From contig NZ_CP018154.1 in NCBI RefSeq assembly GCF_001889025.1, positions 734,501 through 798,500 of the forward strand: a stretch of 64,000 bases of DNA, written 5' to 3'. Position numbers and translations under genes: made by a program. The stretch is from Sphingorhabdus lutea (GTDB lineage: Bacteria; Pseudomonadota; Alphaproteobacteria; Sphingomonadales; Sphingomonadaceae). This document shows positions 45,510 to 56,789 of this stretch, one piece after another (within the stretch, counting starts at the first letter, position 1; each line of letters opens with the position of its first letter). Below the pieces are notes generated by a model, which was not told where the DNA came from, did no database searches, and saw nothing but the letters and a program-made list of their open reading frames with translations.

Positions 45510-46955
45510 ATGTCAGATAAAATGCCAGGTTTTGGGTCGTTAAGCAGTGATATCGCAAGCGATTCCTTAAATGACCAATATGTCAGCTATGATGATCAGG
45601 CATCAGAACATCCCGTGGAAGAAGAATCAGTAATTGAAACCGAAGATGCTGCGATTGAGCCGCCCCGCCCCGTGACGGGTGATGAGCGCCGTATGCAGGT
45701 AAGGGCTTATAATTTCTGGACTTCTCAATTGGGTGAGGAGCAGTTTCCATCGGTTGAGGATTTGGATCCTTCGTCCGAAGAGGATTTTGCAGAATATAGC
45801 GTGTTATTGGATTTTACGTCGGGAATCGAAAACCCCTCGCTTTCCTATATTGGCGAAAAATTGCGCATGGAATGCGGGCTGGAGGCCGAAACAACATATT
45901 TGGATCAAGTGCCCGCCCGTTCTTTGTTAAGCCGAATCACCGATCATTATTTGCAAATCATTGCCAATCGCGCGCCCATTGGGTTTGAGGCTGAATTTAT
46001 CAATGAAGCCGGCAAAAATATTATGTATCGCGGAATATTGCTGCCTTATTCTTCTGATTTTGACACCATTGATTTTATCTATGGCGTGATAAATTGGAAA
46101 GAAGGCGCCGAAGAAGTGGTCAGTGATGAACTGCAATTAGAAGTGGAACAAGCCATTTCACAGCCCGCGCCAAAACGCAATGTGGAGCAACCCATTTGGG
46201 CCGAAGGTCCGACATCGGGGCTGTTAAGTGCAGAGCATGAACAATCATATGATAGTCATGCCGGACAAAATGCCCCACATCATCCCCGTCAGAATGATGG
46301 ATATTCGCATGATGCGGATAATGCATATGATGTTTTGGAAGAAATATTGGATGAGCAATCCTCGCTTGCTGATTGGTTGCACGGTGCGCGTATGTTCGCC
46401 GACAATGCAAAGGGCGCGGATCAGCGCAGCCGCGATGCATTATATCAAGCCATTGGCCGCGCCTATGATTTTTCCCTTGTCGCGGCGCTGCATGATGATG
46501 ATTTAAAAGAAATGTTGGAGGATGCGGGCATAAAACAACAGGCACGCGCGCCAATGACGCCGATTGTAAAGTTAATTTTTGGGGCGGATTATGATAAAAC
46601 CCGCATCACCGAATTTTCCGCTGCGTTGGAATTTGGCCATCGTAATGCCGTGCAAATGGGCGCGATGGGCGGGTTTATTTCCGGATATGAGGGCGGGTTA
46701 AAAGGCATTTTAAAGGCCGAGCGTATGGCGCGTAAGGTTGCGCGCGGCGGCCATATTGCCCCGCAAAAAACCGATCCACGAGCAAAATTGCGCACTGCCC
46801 GCGCCCGTAATTTAAGCGAATTTGCCGGCAGTGGCGATGAATTTATCCTATTGGTTGCGCGGCGCGATGATTTGGGTGAATTATCCCTTGTCGGCGCGGT
46901 AGAGGCAGACCAAAATTTAACCGAAAAGGCGCTGGAAAATACAATAACGGATTAA
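45510..46955 (+). CDS. PAS-domain protein of sphingomonad type
   Basis: This 481-residue cytoplasmic protein starts with an acidic, disordered N-terminus (about 1-50). A PAS_5-like domain follows (about 60-195, RAYNFWTSQLGEEQFPSVED to DTIDFIYGVINWKE). After an acidic/His linker comes a helical C-terminal half (about 275-480) with DWLHGARMFADNAKGADQRS and RDALYQAIGRAYDFSLVA. No enzymatic output domain is seen. I chose ATG 45510 over 45498 because homologues start near MSDK; the difference is four residues. A strong terminator follows it. Confidence 0.7.
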   Translation: MSDKMPGFGSLSSDIASDSLNDQYVSYDDQASEHPVEEESVIETEDAAIEPPRPVTGDERRMQVRAYNFWTSQLGEEQFPSVEDLDPSSEEDFAEYSVLLDFTSGIENPSLSYIGEKLRMECGLEAETTYLDQVPARSLLSRITDHYLQIIANRAPIGFEAEFINEAGKNIMYRGILLPYSSDFDTIDFIYGVINWKEGAEEVVSDELQLEVEQAISQPAPKRNVEQPIWAEGPTSGLLSAEHEQSYDSHAGQNAPHHPRQNDGYSHDADNAYDVLEEILDEQSSLADWLHGARMFADNAKGADQRSRDALYQAIGRAYDFSLVAALHDDDLKEMLEDAGIKQQARAPMTPIVKLIFGADYDKTRITEFSAALEFGHRNAVQMGAMGGFISGYEGGLKGILKAERMARKVARGGHIAPQKTDPRAKLRTARARNLSEFAGSGDEFILLVARRDDLGELSLVGAVEADQNLTEKALENTITD

Positions 46956-46989
46956 GACTATCATCTAACCCCTTAATTGGATGATGGCC

Positions 46990-47021
46990 AAAAAGGCGGT
47001 GCATGGAGCGCCGCCTTTTTT
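46990..47021. terminator. Bidirectional rho-independent terminator
   Basis: AAAAAGGCGG (46990-46999) and CCGCCTTTTT (47011-47020) form a perfect 10-bp stem with an 11-base loop, followed by a T tract. Because the stem starts with A's, it also has a T tract on the minus strand. It separates the convergent PAS-protein and purD genes. Confidence 0.9.
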
Positions 47022-47045
47022 ATGGCTTTAGCAAAATATAATAAA

Positions 47046-48332
47046 TTAAGCTTTCTCTGCTGCCTCGCGCGCAATTTCGCGCCAGCCAATATCGCGGCGG
47101 TAAAAACCATCGGCAAAATCAATATGGTCAATCGCGGCATAGGCATTTTTTTGCGCCATGGTCACATTATTGCCCCGCGCGGTAATGTTTAACACGCGGC
47201 CACCACTGCTGACTAATTGGTCGCCCAGCATGGCTGTTCCGGCATGAAAAATTTGCGCGCCTGTTTGTGCGGCAATGTCCAAATTGTTAATTGCGCCGCC
47301 CTTAATGGGCGATGCTGGATATCCTTTCGCCGCCATCACCACGGTCATCACGCTGTCATTTGTAAATTGAGGTTGCTGGGCATTGGCCAAATTCCCCGTG
47401 GCAATATCCAGCAATAATTTCGCAAAATCCCCTTCGAAACGCATCATCAACACCTGACATTCCGGATCGCCAAATCGGCAATTATATTCAATTAATTTTG
47501 GCCCTTCATCGGTTAGGATAAGGCCTGCATATAACACCCCGCTATATGGTGTGCCGCGTTCGGCCATGGCGCGAACTGTGGGGGTGATGATGCGGTCCAT
47601 CGCCTGTTGTTGTAAAATATCGGTTAAAACAGGGGCGGGGGAATATGCGCCCATGCCGCCAGTATTTGGCCCGACATCGCCTTCGCCCACTCTTTTATGA
47701 TCCTGTGCACTGCCAAAGGGGATGATGTTAACCCCATCGGTCAGGGCGAAAAAGCTGGCCTCTTCACCCACCATAAATTCTTCCAAAACAATTTCCGCGC
47801 CCGCATCACCAAATGCGCCGTCAAACATATCTGCAATGGCGGCCTGTGCATCGTTCATATTTTCGGCAATGACCACGCCCTTACCAGCGGCCAGCCCATC
47901 GGCCTTTATCACCACGGGCAGGGTGAATTGGGATAATTTTGCAAAGGCTTCTTCGGCGCTGTTGCACCGGACATAGGCGGCAGTGGGGATGTTCGCTGAA
48001 GCGCATAAATCCTTGGTAAAGCCTTTTGATCCCTCTAACATGGCGGCGGCCTTTGTCGGGCCAAAGGCAGGAATATTGGCGGCGGTTAAATCATCCACCA
48101 ACCCCGCGACAAGGGGGGCTTCCGGTCCAACAACCACCAAATTTATCGCTTTATCTTTACAAAAGTTGATAACCTCATCATGATTGGAAATATTGATTTC
48201 AACCATTTGGGACAGGCCAGCCATGCCCGGATTGCCCGGTGCGGTGTAAAGTTTATTTAAACTGGGGGATTGCGAAATTTTCCACGCCAACGCATGTTCA
48301 CGGCCACCCGAACCGATCAATAATATATTCAT
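47046..48332 (-). CDS. purD: Phosphoribosylamine-glycine ligase
   Basis: This 428-residue cytoplasmic enzyme joins phosphoribosylamine and glycine with ATP, the second step of purine synthesis. The start [18 protein letters not shown] is the family signature. The ATP-grasp domain has [26 protein letters not shown] and the C-terminal NITARG. Length is typical. Its ATG overlaps the 5' region of the divergent xseA gene, so the two promoters lie inside each other's coding ends. Confidence 0.97.
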   Translation of the reverse strand: MNILLIGSGGREHALAWKISQSPSLNKLYTAPGNPGMAGLSQMVEINISNHDEVINFCKDKAINLVVVGPEAPLVAGLVDDLTAANIPAFGPTKAAAMLEGSKGFTKDLCASANIPTAAYVRCNSAEEAFAKLSQFTLPVVIKADGLAAGKGVVIAENMNDAQAAIADMFDGAFGDAGAEIVLEEFMVGEEASFFALTDGVNIIPFGSAQDHKRVGEGDVGPNTGGMGAYSPAPVLTDILQQQAMDRIITPTVRAMAERGTPYSGVLYAGLILTDEGPKLIEYNCRFGDPECQVLMMRFEGDFAKLLLDIATGNLANAQQPQFTNDSVMTVVMAAKGYPASPIKGGAINNLDIAAQTGAQIFHAGTAMLGDQLVSSGGRVLNITARGNNVTMAQKNAYAAIDHIDFADGFYRRDIGWREIAREAAEKA

Positions 48333-48345
48333 GGATTTACCCCTT

Positions 48346-49878
48346 ATGCCAAATATGAAAAACGAAATATCGGATCATCAAAACAAGCTGTTAGCCGAGC
48401 TTGGCCCTGGGGACAATGCCCCACCTTTCACGGTGAGTGAATTATCGGCCAGTTTGAAACGTAGTATAGAGGATCAATTTGGACGGGTCAGGATAAAAGG
48501 GGAGCTTTCGGGCTATAAACGTGCGACATCAGGTCATTGTTATTTTGGGATAAAAGATGAAAATGCGTTAATTGATGGGGTGATGTGGAAGGGGAATGCC
48601 AACCGCCTTCCCTTTGCCGCAGAGGATGGGCTGGAAATTATCGCAACTGGTAAAATTACCACCTTTCCGGGGCGGTCCAAATATCAAATTGTGGTCGAAA
48701 ACATGGAATTGGCGGGCGAGGGCGCGTTGATGATGCTGTTTGAAAAATTAAAGGCGCGGCTGGCCGATGAAGGATTATTTGATAATGGGCGAAAGAAAAA
48801 ATTGCCCTATTTGCCCGCGCATATTGGTGTCATCACTTCCCCCACGGGCGCGGTGATTCGCGATATTTTGCACCGATTGGCCGATCGCTTTCCCGTGCGG
48901 GTGACTTTATGGCCGGTAAAGGTTCAGGGCGATGGCGCGGCAGAGGAAATTGCACATGCCATAAATGGGTTTTCCAATATGGAAAAAAGGGGCGATTTGG
49001 AACGGCCCGATTTATTGATTATTGGGCGCGGAGGCGGATCGATTGAGGATTTATGGGCATTTAATGAAGAAGCCGTGGTGCGCGCCATTGCAAATTGCAC
49101 CATCCCCACGATAAGCGCGGTGGGCCATGAAACCGATACCAGCCTGTCTGATTATGCCGCCGATCGCCGTGCGCCAACCCCCACGGCGGCGGCAGAAATG
49201 GCCGTTCCCGTGCGCAGTGATTTGCAACAAAAATTGGGGCAGCTTGCCTTGCGTAGCCAAAATGCAATGGCACGCGGCCTTTCCTTGGCAAGTGAGCGTT
49301 TGAGCACGCAAAAACGTTTAATGCCCAATTTGGACAATATTACTGCGCCTTATCAACAACGCGCTGATGATGCCGCCATGCGATTACAGGGCAGTTTTAC
49401 CGCGCGGTTAAACGCGGCGGAGCTGAAATTTTCCGCCCTGCAATCAGGCCTTCGCCCGCAAATTTTGATGCGTCATTGGGAAAATAAAAATCAACAATTG
49501 GTCAAGACGGGTTTGAAAAGGAAATTGGCGGATAATATTTTGGACAAAGGCGCGCAAAAATTATCCGCATTTGACCGTTTGTTAAAATCGCTTCACCCGC
49601 AAAAACCGTTGGAACGCGGCTTTGCCATGATTACCAATATGGAGGGTAAATTATTGCCCAATCTGGCCGAGGCGCAACAATTTGATGCCATGAAGGTGCA
49701 ATTTGCCGATGGGCAATTATCTGTGCAGCAGATAAAGGGGCATAAGGGCGGCGGCGATGGCGACGACAATCCAAAAAAAACACAATCGGTTCAGATAATA
49801 TCAAGCAAGCATCAGTTAAAGAAACAGGTGAAAAAAAATATCAACCAGGCTGCTGACAATCAAGGTAATTTATTCTAA
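48346..49878 (+). CDS. xseA: Exodeoxyribonuclease VII large subunit
   Basis: About 510 residues are encoded. An N-terminal OB-fold nucleic-acid-binding domain ([39 protein letters not shown]) precedes the nuclease domain with [29 protein letters not shown] and [24 protein letters not shown] coiled-coil C-terminal half and a basic tail rich in Lys/Gln (about 470-510) follow. With XseB it degrades single-stranded DNA. Several ATGs (48331, 48346, 48355) are possible and none has a clear ribosome site; xseB is not in the window. Confidence 0.95.
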   Translation: MPNMKNEISDHQNKLLAELGPGDNAPPFTVSELSASLKRSIEDQFGRVRIKGELSGYKRATSGHCYFGIKDENALIDGVMWKGNANRLPFAAEDGLEIIATGKITTFPGRSKYQIVVENMELAGEGALMMLFEKLKARLADEGLFDNGRKKKLPYLPAHIGVITSPTGAVIRDILHRLADRFPVRVTLWPVKVQGDGAAEEIAHAINGFSNMEKRGDLERPDLLIIGRGGGSIEDLWAFNEEAVVRAIANCTIPTISAVGHETDTSLSDYAADRRAPTPTAAAEMAVPVRSDLQQKLGQLALRSQNAMARGLSLASERLSTQKRLMPNLDNITAPYQQRADDAAMRLQGSFTARLNAAELKFSALQSGLRPQILMRHWENKNQQLVKTGLKRKLADNILDKGAQKLSAFDRLLKSLHPQKPLERGFAMITNMEGKLLPNLAEAQQFDAMKVQFADGQLSVQQIKGHKGGGDGDDNPKKTQSVQIISSKHQLKKQVKKNINQAADNQGNLF

Positions 49879-49909
49879 GCCAACATATTATTTATTTTAA
49901 GGTTTCTTC

Positions 49910-50143
49910 ATGTTGAACAGTTCAAAAAACCGCCTTGCAAAGGTCCATTATATGGCAAGCCATTTCCGGCTATTATCGCATGGCGACCATGTGATTTGCG
50001 CCAAATCTGGGCAAAAAATCATGGTCGATGATTTGCGTTATTGGAATGCGGCCACCCAGGAAGCCTATGCCAACGCGGAAATTTCGGCGCGCGCCTTTGC
50101 CGTAATGGCGGGGGATAAGTTAAGCGAGGACAAAAATGCTTGA
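49910..50143 (+). CDS. DUF2093 protein
   Basis: This 77-residue protein has the DUF2093 pattern: HFRLLSHGDHVICAKSGQKI followed by DDLRYWNAATQEAYANAE. The family is small and of unknown function, found beside xseA in Alphaproteobacteria. Its end overlaps the next gene by 8 bp, so xseA, this gene and the M23 peptidase are probably transcribed together. Confidence 0.85.
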   Translation: MLNSSKNRLAKVHYMASHFRLLSHGDHVICAKSGQKIMVDDLRYWNAATQEAYANAEISARAFAVMAGDKLSEDKNA

Positions 50144-51092
50144 TATGATGTGGGGCGCGAAAAATATCACCTTGATGATGAGCGCGGCGATGATGAGCTG
50201 CACCGCCATCCCCTATGCCGGATCATCGGGCGCGGTGAATATGGATATGCCCGCTGCCCATCATGATATAGCAACTTCGGCGCATGTTGATGCGCCTGCG
50301 CAATATGATGAAATGGATAAGGAAATTGCCCTTCGCCCCGATTTTTGGTTTTCTGCCACCCCGCAACAGGGCGCAGTTTTAAGGGGACGTGCGCCATCAA
50401 ATACGGTGTCATTGCAATTTAATGGGGAAAATATCCCCTTAAATCAAAATGGCCTATTCCTTATCGGTTTTGACCGCGATGCGCCGGAAAATTCACAATT
50501 GGTGGCGACATTATCCAATGGTAATCAAGTCGCAGCAAATTTAACCGTTCAGCCAACAAATTGGCAATTGGAGCGGGTGAACACGGCCTATTATGGCGGG
50601 GCGCGATCATCGGAGGCATTTCAAAAGATACGCGGGGATGAAATAGGCCAAATAAATGCTGCCCGCAGCATAAGTTCAGATAGCGAAGGATGGAAACAGG
50701 ATTTCATCTGGCCAGTAAAGGGGCGCTTGTCGGGGCTATTTGGCCGCCAACGTATTTATCAAGGAAAGCCGGGAAGCTATCATAGCGGCATGGACATTGC
50801 CGTTCCCACTGGAACCGAATATGTTGCGCCCGCCGATGGCGTGGTGATTTTGGCCAGCGAGACCGATTTCTCCTTGGAAGGCAAATTGTTGATGATTGAT
50901 CATGGCAATGGACTGAACAGTGCATTTTTACATAGCAGTGAATTGCTGGTCAAAACGGGCGATGTGGTGAAACAGGGACAAATTATTGGCCGTGTTGGCG
51001 CGACGGGCCGCGCATCTGGGCCGCATTTACATTGGGGGATGAAATGGAATGCCGCGCGGGTTGATCCCAAATTATTATTGCCAAGCGAATAA
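50136..51092 (+). CDS. M23-family peptidoglycan endopeptidase
   Basis: This 318-residue protein has a hydrophobic leader, possibly a lipoprotein (Cys22). A beta-rich spacer (about 65-150, GAVLRGRAPSNTVSLQFNGE) precedes the peptidase_M23 domain. Its zinc ligands are His216 and Asp220 in HSGMD, and His299 in GPHLHWG. All are present, so it should cut peptidoglycan peptide bridges or act as an amidase activator in the periplasm. It overlaps the DUF2093 gene by 8 bp. Confidence 0.9.
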   Translation: MLDMMWGAKNITLMMSAAMMSCTAIPYAGSSGAVNMDMPAAHHDIATSAHVDAPAQYDEMDKEIALRPDFWFSATPQQGAVLRGRAPSNTVSLQFNGENIPLNQNGLFLIGFDRDAPENSQLVATLSNGNQVAANLTVQPTNWQLERVNTAYYGGARSSEAFQKIRGDEIGQINAARSISSDSEGWKQDFIWPVKGRLSGLFGRQRIYQGKPGSYHSGMDIAVPTGTEYVAPADGVVILASETDFSLEGKLLMIDHGNGLNSAFLHSSELLVKTGDVVKQGQIIGRVGATGRASGPHLHWGMKWNAARVDPKLLLPSE

Positions 51093-51130
51093 TGTTTCAC
51101 CCAAAATGATGTTTTATTTATGATATGCGG

Positions 51131-51679
51131 TTAATTTTCGCGTCTCATTTTAATGGCGCGTTGGCCATCAATATTGACTAGGAAGCTGCCCAAACTTGCT
51201 TTTCGAATTTCAACTGGCATTCCCTTTTTTGGAGAACGCACAATGGAGGATGTTTCGGTCTGCACCCATTTTGCGCCATCTTCCAATATGATGGTCCAAC
51301 GATAATTACGTTGATATGCCGATGCAACGACCCCGGAAATCTCGTTAATTTCGGTGTCATCCTTATCAAAAATTTTAATGCTGGGCAGGCTAAGCCCGAA
51401 CAGGCCCTTTTTCGCCTCTTGTACCGAGGCTTTATCGGTTAAAATTATATCGTTATTTTTTTCCGCCGCGTCCAATGCCCCCACTTTTTCATCATAACAG
51501 GCAAGGCGCTGCGCCGCATCGGTGATATCACGGCAGCTGACCAAATCATCGAAAATGGCAGGGCGGGCCAATTCGGCCTTTTTATCGCCATTGGCAAAAG
51601 CGGGCTGCGCACTTAAAATCGGCACAGATAGGGCCAGTGCAAGAGATGATATTTTAATCTTAACTGCATTTTTGGCCAT
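51131..51679 (-). CDS. Periplasmic protein of unknown function
   Basis: This 182-residue protein has a signal peptide ending PAFA. The mature start carries the motif SCRDITDAAQRLACYDE, a short Cys-pair helical motif found in several alphaproteobacterial secreted proteins. The C-terminal half is beta-rich, with WTIILEDGAKWVQTE and FLVNIDGQRAIKMRRE. No enzyme signature is visible. It stands alone between the M23 gene (convergent) and thrS (same strand, 58 bp downstream of the thrS stop). Confidence 0.6.
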   Translation of the reverse strand: MAKNAVKIKISSLALALSVPILSAQPAFANGDKKAELARPAIFDDLVSCRDITDAAQRLACYDEKVGALDAAEKNNDIILTDKASVQEAKKGLFGLSLPSIKIFDKDDTEINEISGVVASAYQRNYRWTIILEDGAKWVQTETSSIVRSPKKGMPVEIRKASLGSFLVNIDGQRAIKMRREN

Positions 51680-51737
51680 AAATTTTCCTTCTCTTCAAAT
51701 CAAAAGCATAGCATTGATGATGGGCGGATGACAAATA

Positions 51738-53753
51738 TTACACAAGATCTGGCGGTGTGCTGACCTTTTGTAACATTGAAATCGCTTCATCCAAAGGCAT
51801 TATTTTTTGCCCTTGTTCGCCTAATGTGCGAATGGCAACCGTGCCTTCTTCGGCCTCTCTATTGCCGATAACCAATAAATAAGGCACTTTTTTCAATGAA
51901 TGCTCACGCACCTTATAATTGATTTTTTCATTGCGCAAATCACCTTCAACCCGAATGCCGGCGGATTGTAATTTTTTAATCGCGGCTTCGGCGGCTGCAT
52001 TTGCATCGGTCACAATGGTGGCGACAACCGCTTGAACCGGGGCAAGCCATACAGGCATTTTTCCGGCATAATGTTCAATCATAATGCCAAGGAAGCGTTC
52101 AAATGTGCCCAATACTGCGCGGTGCAGCATGATCGGGCGGTGACGTTCGCCATCTTCGCCAACATAGCTGGCGTCCAAACGTTCGGGCAACACGGTATCG
52201 GCCTGTATAGTGCCGCATTGCCATGTCCGGCCAATGGCGTCGGTTAAGTGAAATTCCAATTTTGGTGCGTAAAATGCGCCCTCATTGGGCAATTCTTCCC
52301 AGCCATATTCTTCGGTATCACGGCCCGCTGCCTTCACCGCGTCGCGCAAATCCTGTTCCGCCTTATCCCACATTTCATCACTGCCAAAACGGGTGTCGGG
52401 ACGAAGGGCAAGTTTGATTTCATATTTTTCAAAGCCAAGCTCGCGATAGACTCCATCCAACAAATCACAAAAATCGACTATTTCTTGGATAAGCTGATCC
52501 TCACGGCAGAAAATATGCGCGTCATCCTGTGTAAATTGGCGAACCCGCATAATGCCATGAAGCGCACCATGTGGTTCATTGCGGTGGCAACAACCAAATT
52601 CGGCCATGCGAATGGGCAGGTCGCGATAACTTTTAATCCCCTGACGGAAAATAAGGATATGGGCGGGGCAGTTCATGGGCTTTAACGCCATCATGTCGGC
52701 ATTGCCCTGAATGACTGGACCTTCGCCATCTGCATCGGGCACTTCATCGGGAACGGCGAACATATTTTCGCTATATTTGCCCCAATGGCCGGATTTTTCC
52801 CATTGGCGCACATCCATTAATTGCGGGGTTTTAACCTCTCTATATCCTGATGCATCCAATTTGCGGCGCATATATGCTTCCAATGCACGCCACATAATAT
52901 ATCCCTTGGGATGCCAAAAAACGCTGCCCTGCGCCTCGCTTTGTAAATGGAATAAATCCATTTCCGCGCCCAATTTGCGGTGGTCGCGCTTTGCGGCTTC
53001 TTCCAAACGGTGCAAATGTTCATTTAATTGTTTTTTGTTTAACCAGCCTGTGCCGTAAATGCGGGTTAATTGCGCATTTTTTTGATCGCCGCGCCAATAT
53101 GCACCCGACACGCGCATTAACTTAAACGCCGCAGCATCCAATTTTCCGGTTGAGGGTAAATGCGGCCCACGGCACATGTCCATCCATGCGCCAGCTTCAT
53201 CTGGCTTGCCAGACCAATAAACGCTTATTTCCTCACCCTGTGGCAATTCACCCGCCCATTCGGCCTTGAAATTTTCGCCATCATTTTGCCAGCGTTTGAT
53301 TAAATCTTCTCTGCTCCACACTTCACGGATAAGGGGCTTATCCGCCTTAATAATCCGGCGCATTTCCTCTTCAATTAAGGGCAGATCCTCATCGGTAAAT
53401 GGCCCGCGATCGGCCGCAGGGGCAAAATCATAATAAAAACCGTCGCTGGTCGCTGGGCCAAAGGTAATTTGCGTGCCGGGGAAAATGCTTTGCACCGCCT
53501 CTGCCAACACATGGGCAAAATCATGACGGGCAAGCTCCAGCGCATCTGCCTCATCCTTATTGGTGATAAGAGCAAGGTTGCTATCGCCTGTTAATGGGCG
53601 GGTTATATCGCGCAATTCGCCATCAACGCGCGCGGCAATTGCCGCCTTGGCAAGGCCGGGGCCAATGGATGCCGCAATATCGGCGGGGGTCGTGCCATAG
53701 GCAACATCACGAATACTGCCATCGGGCAGGGTAATTTTAATCATATCAGACAT
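51738..53753 (-). CDS. thrS: Threonyl-tRNA synthetase
   Basis: This 671-residue cytoplasmic enzyme charges tRNA-Thr. It has the TGS domain ([14 protein letters not shown]), the editing domain ([11 protein letters not shown] with the HxxxH site), and the class II catalytic core. In the core, Cys of [13 protein letters not shown] and His of [11 protein letters not shown] and [11 protein letters not shown] form the zinc site. The anticodon-binding domain follows ([14 protein letters not shown]). Length and domain order are standard. A tRNA-Thr gene is also in this window. Confidence 0.98.
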   Translation of the reverse strand: MSDMIKITLPDGSIRDVAYGTTPADIAASIGPGLAKAAIAARVDGELRDITRPLTGDSNLALITNKDEADALELARHDFAHVLAEAVQSIFPGTQITFGPATSDGFYYDFAPAADRGPFTDEDLPLIEEEMRRIIKADKPLIREVWSREDLIKRWQNDGENFKAEWAGELPQGEEISVYWSGKPDEAGAWMDMCRGPHLPSTGKLDAAAFKLMRVSGAYWRGDQKNAQLTRIYGTGWLNKKQLNEHLHRLEEAAKRDHRKLGAEMDLFHLQSEAQGSVFWHPKGYIMWRALEAYMRRKLDASGYREVKTPQLMDVRQWEKSGHWGKYSENMFAVPDEVPDADGEGPVIQGNADMMALKPMNCPAHILIFRQGIKSYRDLPIRMAEFGCCHRNEPHGALHGIMRVRQFTQDDAHIFCREDQLIQEIVDFCDLLDGVYRELGFEKYEIKLALRPDTRFGSDEMWDKAEQDLRDAVKAAGRDTEEYGWEELPNEGAFYAPKLEFHLTDAIGRTWQCGTIQADTVLPERLDASYVGEDGERHRPIMLHRAVLGTFERFLGIMIEHYAGKMPVWLAPVQAVVATIVTDANAAAEAAIKKLQSAGIRVEGDLRNEKINYKVREHSLKKVPYLLVIGNREAEEGTVAIRTLGEQGQKIMPLDEAISMLQKVSTPPDLV

Positions 53754-53819
53754 AGATTATGCCTAGGCCATAAGCGGCAAAAATAGTCAAGTGCCCGCTT
53801 CGCCCAATGGATATGAAAT

Positions 53820-55406
53820 TCAGCCCAAATGTGCCGCAACAAAGTCCGCCGCCCTCTCGCCAATCATGATGGACGGGGCATTGGTATTTCCGCTAATCAA
53901 TTTGGGCATGATGCTGGCATCGGCAACATATAGGCCCGTCACTCCGCGCACCCGCAATTGTGGGTCAACCACGCTATCATCATCACGGCCCATGCGGCAC
54001 GTGCCCACGGGGTGATATACTGTATCGGCGCGGCTGCGTATCATGGCGTCTAATTCGGCATCATTCTCCAAATCACATGGATGGCGATTTTGGGGCGCAT
54101 AATCGCTTAATGGTGGGGCAGATAATATGCGGTGCATATGCCGAACCCCTGCACGCAAGGTGGCCAAATCGCGCGGATCGGATAGGAAATTGGGGTCGAT
54201 AATCGGCGCATCGGCGGCACTCTTACTGCTCAACCGAACGCTGCCCTCGCTATAGGGGCGCAGGACACATGCATGACAGCTAAAGCCATGGCCCTTTACT
54301 TTGGTGCGGCCATGATCTTCCAACATAGCGGGGACGAAATGATATTGAATATCGGGCGCTGGTAAAGATGCATCGCTGGTCCAAAATCCGCCGCTTTCGG
54401 CATAGGGCGTGGTCATAATGCCGGTGCGGTGGCGGCGATGTTCGATAATCGCCTTTGCCATGCGCCATGTGCCCGATAGGCTGTCACCAATGGGTTCTTT
54501 TGATGTGGTTTGAAATGAGCTGACATAATCAAGATGATCTTGCAAATGGCTGCCCACGGCGGGTTTATCCAATATGGTTTTAATACCCATTTGGGTTAAA
54601 TATTCGCCATCGCCAATGCCCGACAACATTAAAATTTGCGGGCTGTTAAATGCCCCTGCGGACAGGATAACCGCGCCATTGGCCTTTATCACTTCATGCT
54701 TATTACCGTATTTTATCGCGACACCAACGGCACGCCCATTTTCAATGATAATTTTTTCGGTCAACGCACCGGTAATGACATGCAAGTTTTGCGTGGATAT
54801 TGCTGGTTCAACATAGGCGCGGGCGGCGGACCATCTTTCCCCATTTTTTTGGGTGACCTGATAAAAACCAAAACCTTCTTGGCTGTCGCCATTAAAATCA
54901 TGGTTTAGGGGCAATTGTAAATTGGCTGCTGCTTCAACAAATTTGGCCGATGCGGGATTATAATATTTTTGGTCAGAAACCGATAATGGACCATCGCCGC
55001 CATGATGACTATCTGCGCCGCGTTCATTGCTCTCGCTTTGTTTGAAATATGGTAGGACATCATCATATGCCCAACCGTCACATCCCAATGCAGCCCAATT
55101 ATCATAATCCCATTTATTCCCACGAATATATACCATGGCATTTATTGCCGATGATCCGCCAAGGCCGCGTCCGCGTGGTTGATATCCAATACGGCCATTT
55201 AATCCCTTTTGCGGGACGGTGTCATATTTATAATTGGAACTATTGCGGATGAAGGGCATCATGCCTGGCGTTTTGATAAGGAAATTATCATTTTTGCCGC
55301 CTGCTTCGATTAAACAAACCGAATATTTCCCATTTTGTGATAATCGGCCCGCCGCTGCGCTGCCCCCGCTACCTCCACCAATGACGATAATATCAAAATG
55401 CTGCAT
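53820..55406 (-). CDS. GMC-family FAD oxidoreductase (choline dehydrogenase-like)
   Basis: This 528-residue flavoenzyme starts with the dinucleotide-binding motif IGGGSGGSAAAGRL, followed by the GMC signatures GRGLGGSSAINAMVYIRG and LSAGAFNSPQILMLSGIG. The catalytic His is in DTVYHPVGTCRMG near the C-terminus, followed by DASIMPKLISGNTNAPSIMI. Such enzymes oxidise alcohols with FAD. No betaine aldehyde dehydrogenase or BetI gene is adjacent, so a choline role is unlikely; the substrate is open. Confidence 0.92.
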   Translation of the reverse strand: MQHFDIIVIGGGSGGSAAAGRLSQNGKYSVCLIEAGGKNDNFLIKTPGMMPFIRNSSNYKYDTVPQKGLNGRIGYQPRGRGLGGSSAINAMVYIRGNKWDYDNWAALGCDGWAYDDVLPYFKQSESNERGADSHHGGDGPLSVSDQKYYNPASAKFVEAAANLQLPLNHDFNGDSQEGFGFYQVTQKNGERWSAARAYVEPAISTQNLHVITGALTEKIIIENGRAVGVAIKYGNKHEVIKANGAVILSAGAFNSPQILMLSGIGDGEYLTQMGIKTILDKPAVGSHLQDHLDYVSSFQTTSKEPIGDSLSGTWRMAKAIIEHRRHRTGIMTTPYAESGGFWTSDASLPAPDIQYHFVPAMLEDHGRTKVKGHGFSCHACVLRPYSEGSVRLSSKSAADAPIIDPNFLSDPRDLATLRAGVRHMHRILSAPPLSDYAPQNRHPCDLENDAELDAMIRSRADTVYHPVGTCRMGRDDDSVVDPQLRVRGVTGLYVADASIMPKLISGNTNAPSIMIGERAADFVAAHLG

Positions 55407-55574
55407 TCTCTATTCTCCCTCAACTTTCAGTTAATCATGCAGTTAAAATAATGTAAATGGTAAAATGCAGCTTATTGCAAAAAGGGCCTTACCAATATGA
55501 TAACCGCTTGACAGGATTATATTATATATTACCCATTGGCATTGATCATAAAAAATGGGGAAAGATAAAATTAT

Positions 55575-56699
55575 ATGAGCGATTATCATGAATATGATGG
55601 GGGCGGCCATGCTATCGATAGTCAGCATATTGAACCGCAAAGCGCATTTCAATTTCACGGTAATTGGAAAGAATTAGCCCCCATTTTATTTACCAATTTA
55701 TTGCTTACCATCGTTACATTGGGTTTTTACCGTTTTTGGGGCACAACACGGGTGCGCCAATATTTATGGAGCCAAACCCAATTTATTGATGATAGATTGG
55801 AATGGACCGGCACGGGCAAGGAATTATTCATTGGTTTCATGATGGCGACATTTTTAATTATTGTTCCTTTAGTAGGATTGCAATTTCTGGCGCAATATTT
55901 GGCCGTAAATGGCAGTGCGGGACTATCCTCCTTACTGACAGTTGTTTTTTATTTTGGATTTTTATATTTGTCCGGCTTTGCCATATATCGCGGGCTGCGT
56001 TACCGTTTGGGCCGTACCTATTGGCGGGGCATTCGCGGCGGCAGTGATGATCCCGGCTTTTCCTATGGATGGGCGGCAACATGGAAAACATTTGTGGGCG
56101 GCATGTTGCTTGGCATATTGGTGCCATGGTCGATGAAGGAATTATGGAACGACCGTTGGAATAGGATGAGCTTTGGCCCGCATAAATTTGAATCCAACGT
56201 CACTATGGATGGATTGCTTGGCCGCTGGCTTATAGCCTATGCTGTTATTTTTGCTTCCATTATTGGAGTGGTGGTAATTATGGCTACTTTGATGGCGACG
56301 ATTAGTTTCGGCGATGTAGGCGATGTACCCAATGCCGCGATGATAATACCATTTATCGTTGCCATATTTGGCGTTTATTTTTTAATCGGCCTAGCATTTC
56401 TTGCTTATTATGCGTTATTTTACCGTTCGGCGGTGCGCGGTCTTTCGCTGCACACATTGGATTTTGATTTTAAGGCGCGGACCATGGATTGGTTAAAATT
56501 GGCCATTGGCGATATTGCATTGGTCATTTTCACCCTTGGCATTGGGTCAATTTTCCTATCCTATCGTCATTGGAAATTCTTCATCACCCATATGGAGGCA
56601 TATGGCGAAATAAATGTCGATGAATTAACCCAATCCAAAACCGAACGCTCCAAACATGGGGAAGGTTTAATGGATGCATTTGATGTGGGCGCAATTTAA
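55575..56699 (+). CDS. YjgN-family (DUF898) membrane protein
   Basis: This 374-residue protein has about six membrane helices. The DUF898 start is FQFHGNWKELAPILFTNLLL followed by TLGFYRFWGTTRVRQYLW, a sequence that recurs in weaker form near the middle. It is followed by an M48 metalloprotease gene, an arrangement common in Proteobacteria, so both probably act in one membrane process. Function is unknown. Confidence 0.88.
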   Translation: MSDYHEYDGGGHAIDSQHIEPQSAFQFHGNWKELAPILFTNLLLTIVTLGFYRFWGTTRVRQYLWSQTQFIDDRLEWTGTGKELFIGFMMATFLIIVPLVGLQFLAQYLAVNGSAGLSSLLTVVFYFGFLYLSGFAIYRGLRYRLGRTYWRGIRGGSDDPGFSYGWAATWKTFVGGMLLGILVPWSMKELWNDRWNRMSFGPHKFESNVTMDGLLGRWLIAYAVIFASIIGVVVIMATLMATISFGDVGDVPNAAMIIPFIVAIFGVYFLIGLAFLAYYALFYRSAVRGLSLHTLDFDFKARTMDWLKLAIGDIALVIFTLGIGSIFLSYRHWKFFITHMEAYGEINVDELTQSKTERSKHGEGLMDAFDVGAI

Positions 56700-56732
56700 T
56701 TTGTGATGATTAAATGCGATGATGATTAAAAT

Positions 56733-56766
56733 ATTTGGGGCTGCATTTATATTTACAGCCCCAAAT
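56733..56766. terminator. Perfect 11-bp hairpin between yjgN-like and M48 genes
   Basis: ATTTGGGGCTG (56733-56743) and CAGCCCCAAAT (56756-56766) form a perfect stem with a 12-base loop, ending 23 bp before the M48 start codon. No T run follows on the plus strand. It may be a partial terminator that lowers M48 expression, or an RNA-processing site. Confidence 0.6.
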
Positions 56767-56789
56767 TATAAAATAATTTAGGATATAAT

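Noticed and set aside
53820..55406. Choline dehydrogenase (betA) for osmoprotection
   Set aside because: The protein is clearly GMC family, but no betB, betI or choline transporter is near, so the specific name is not justified.
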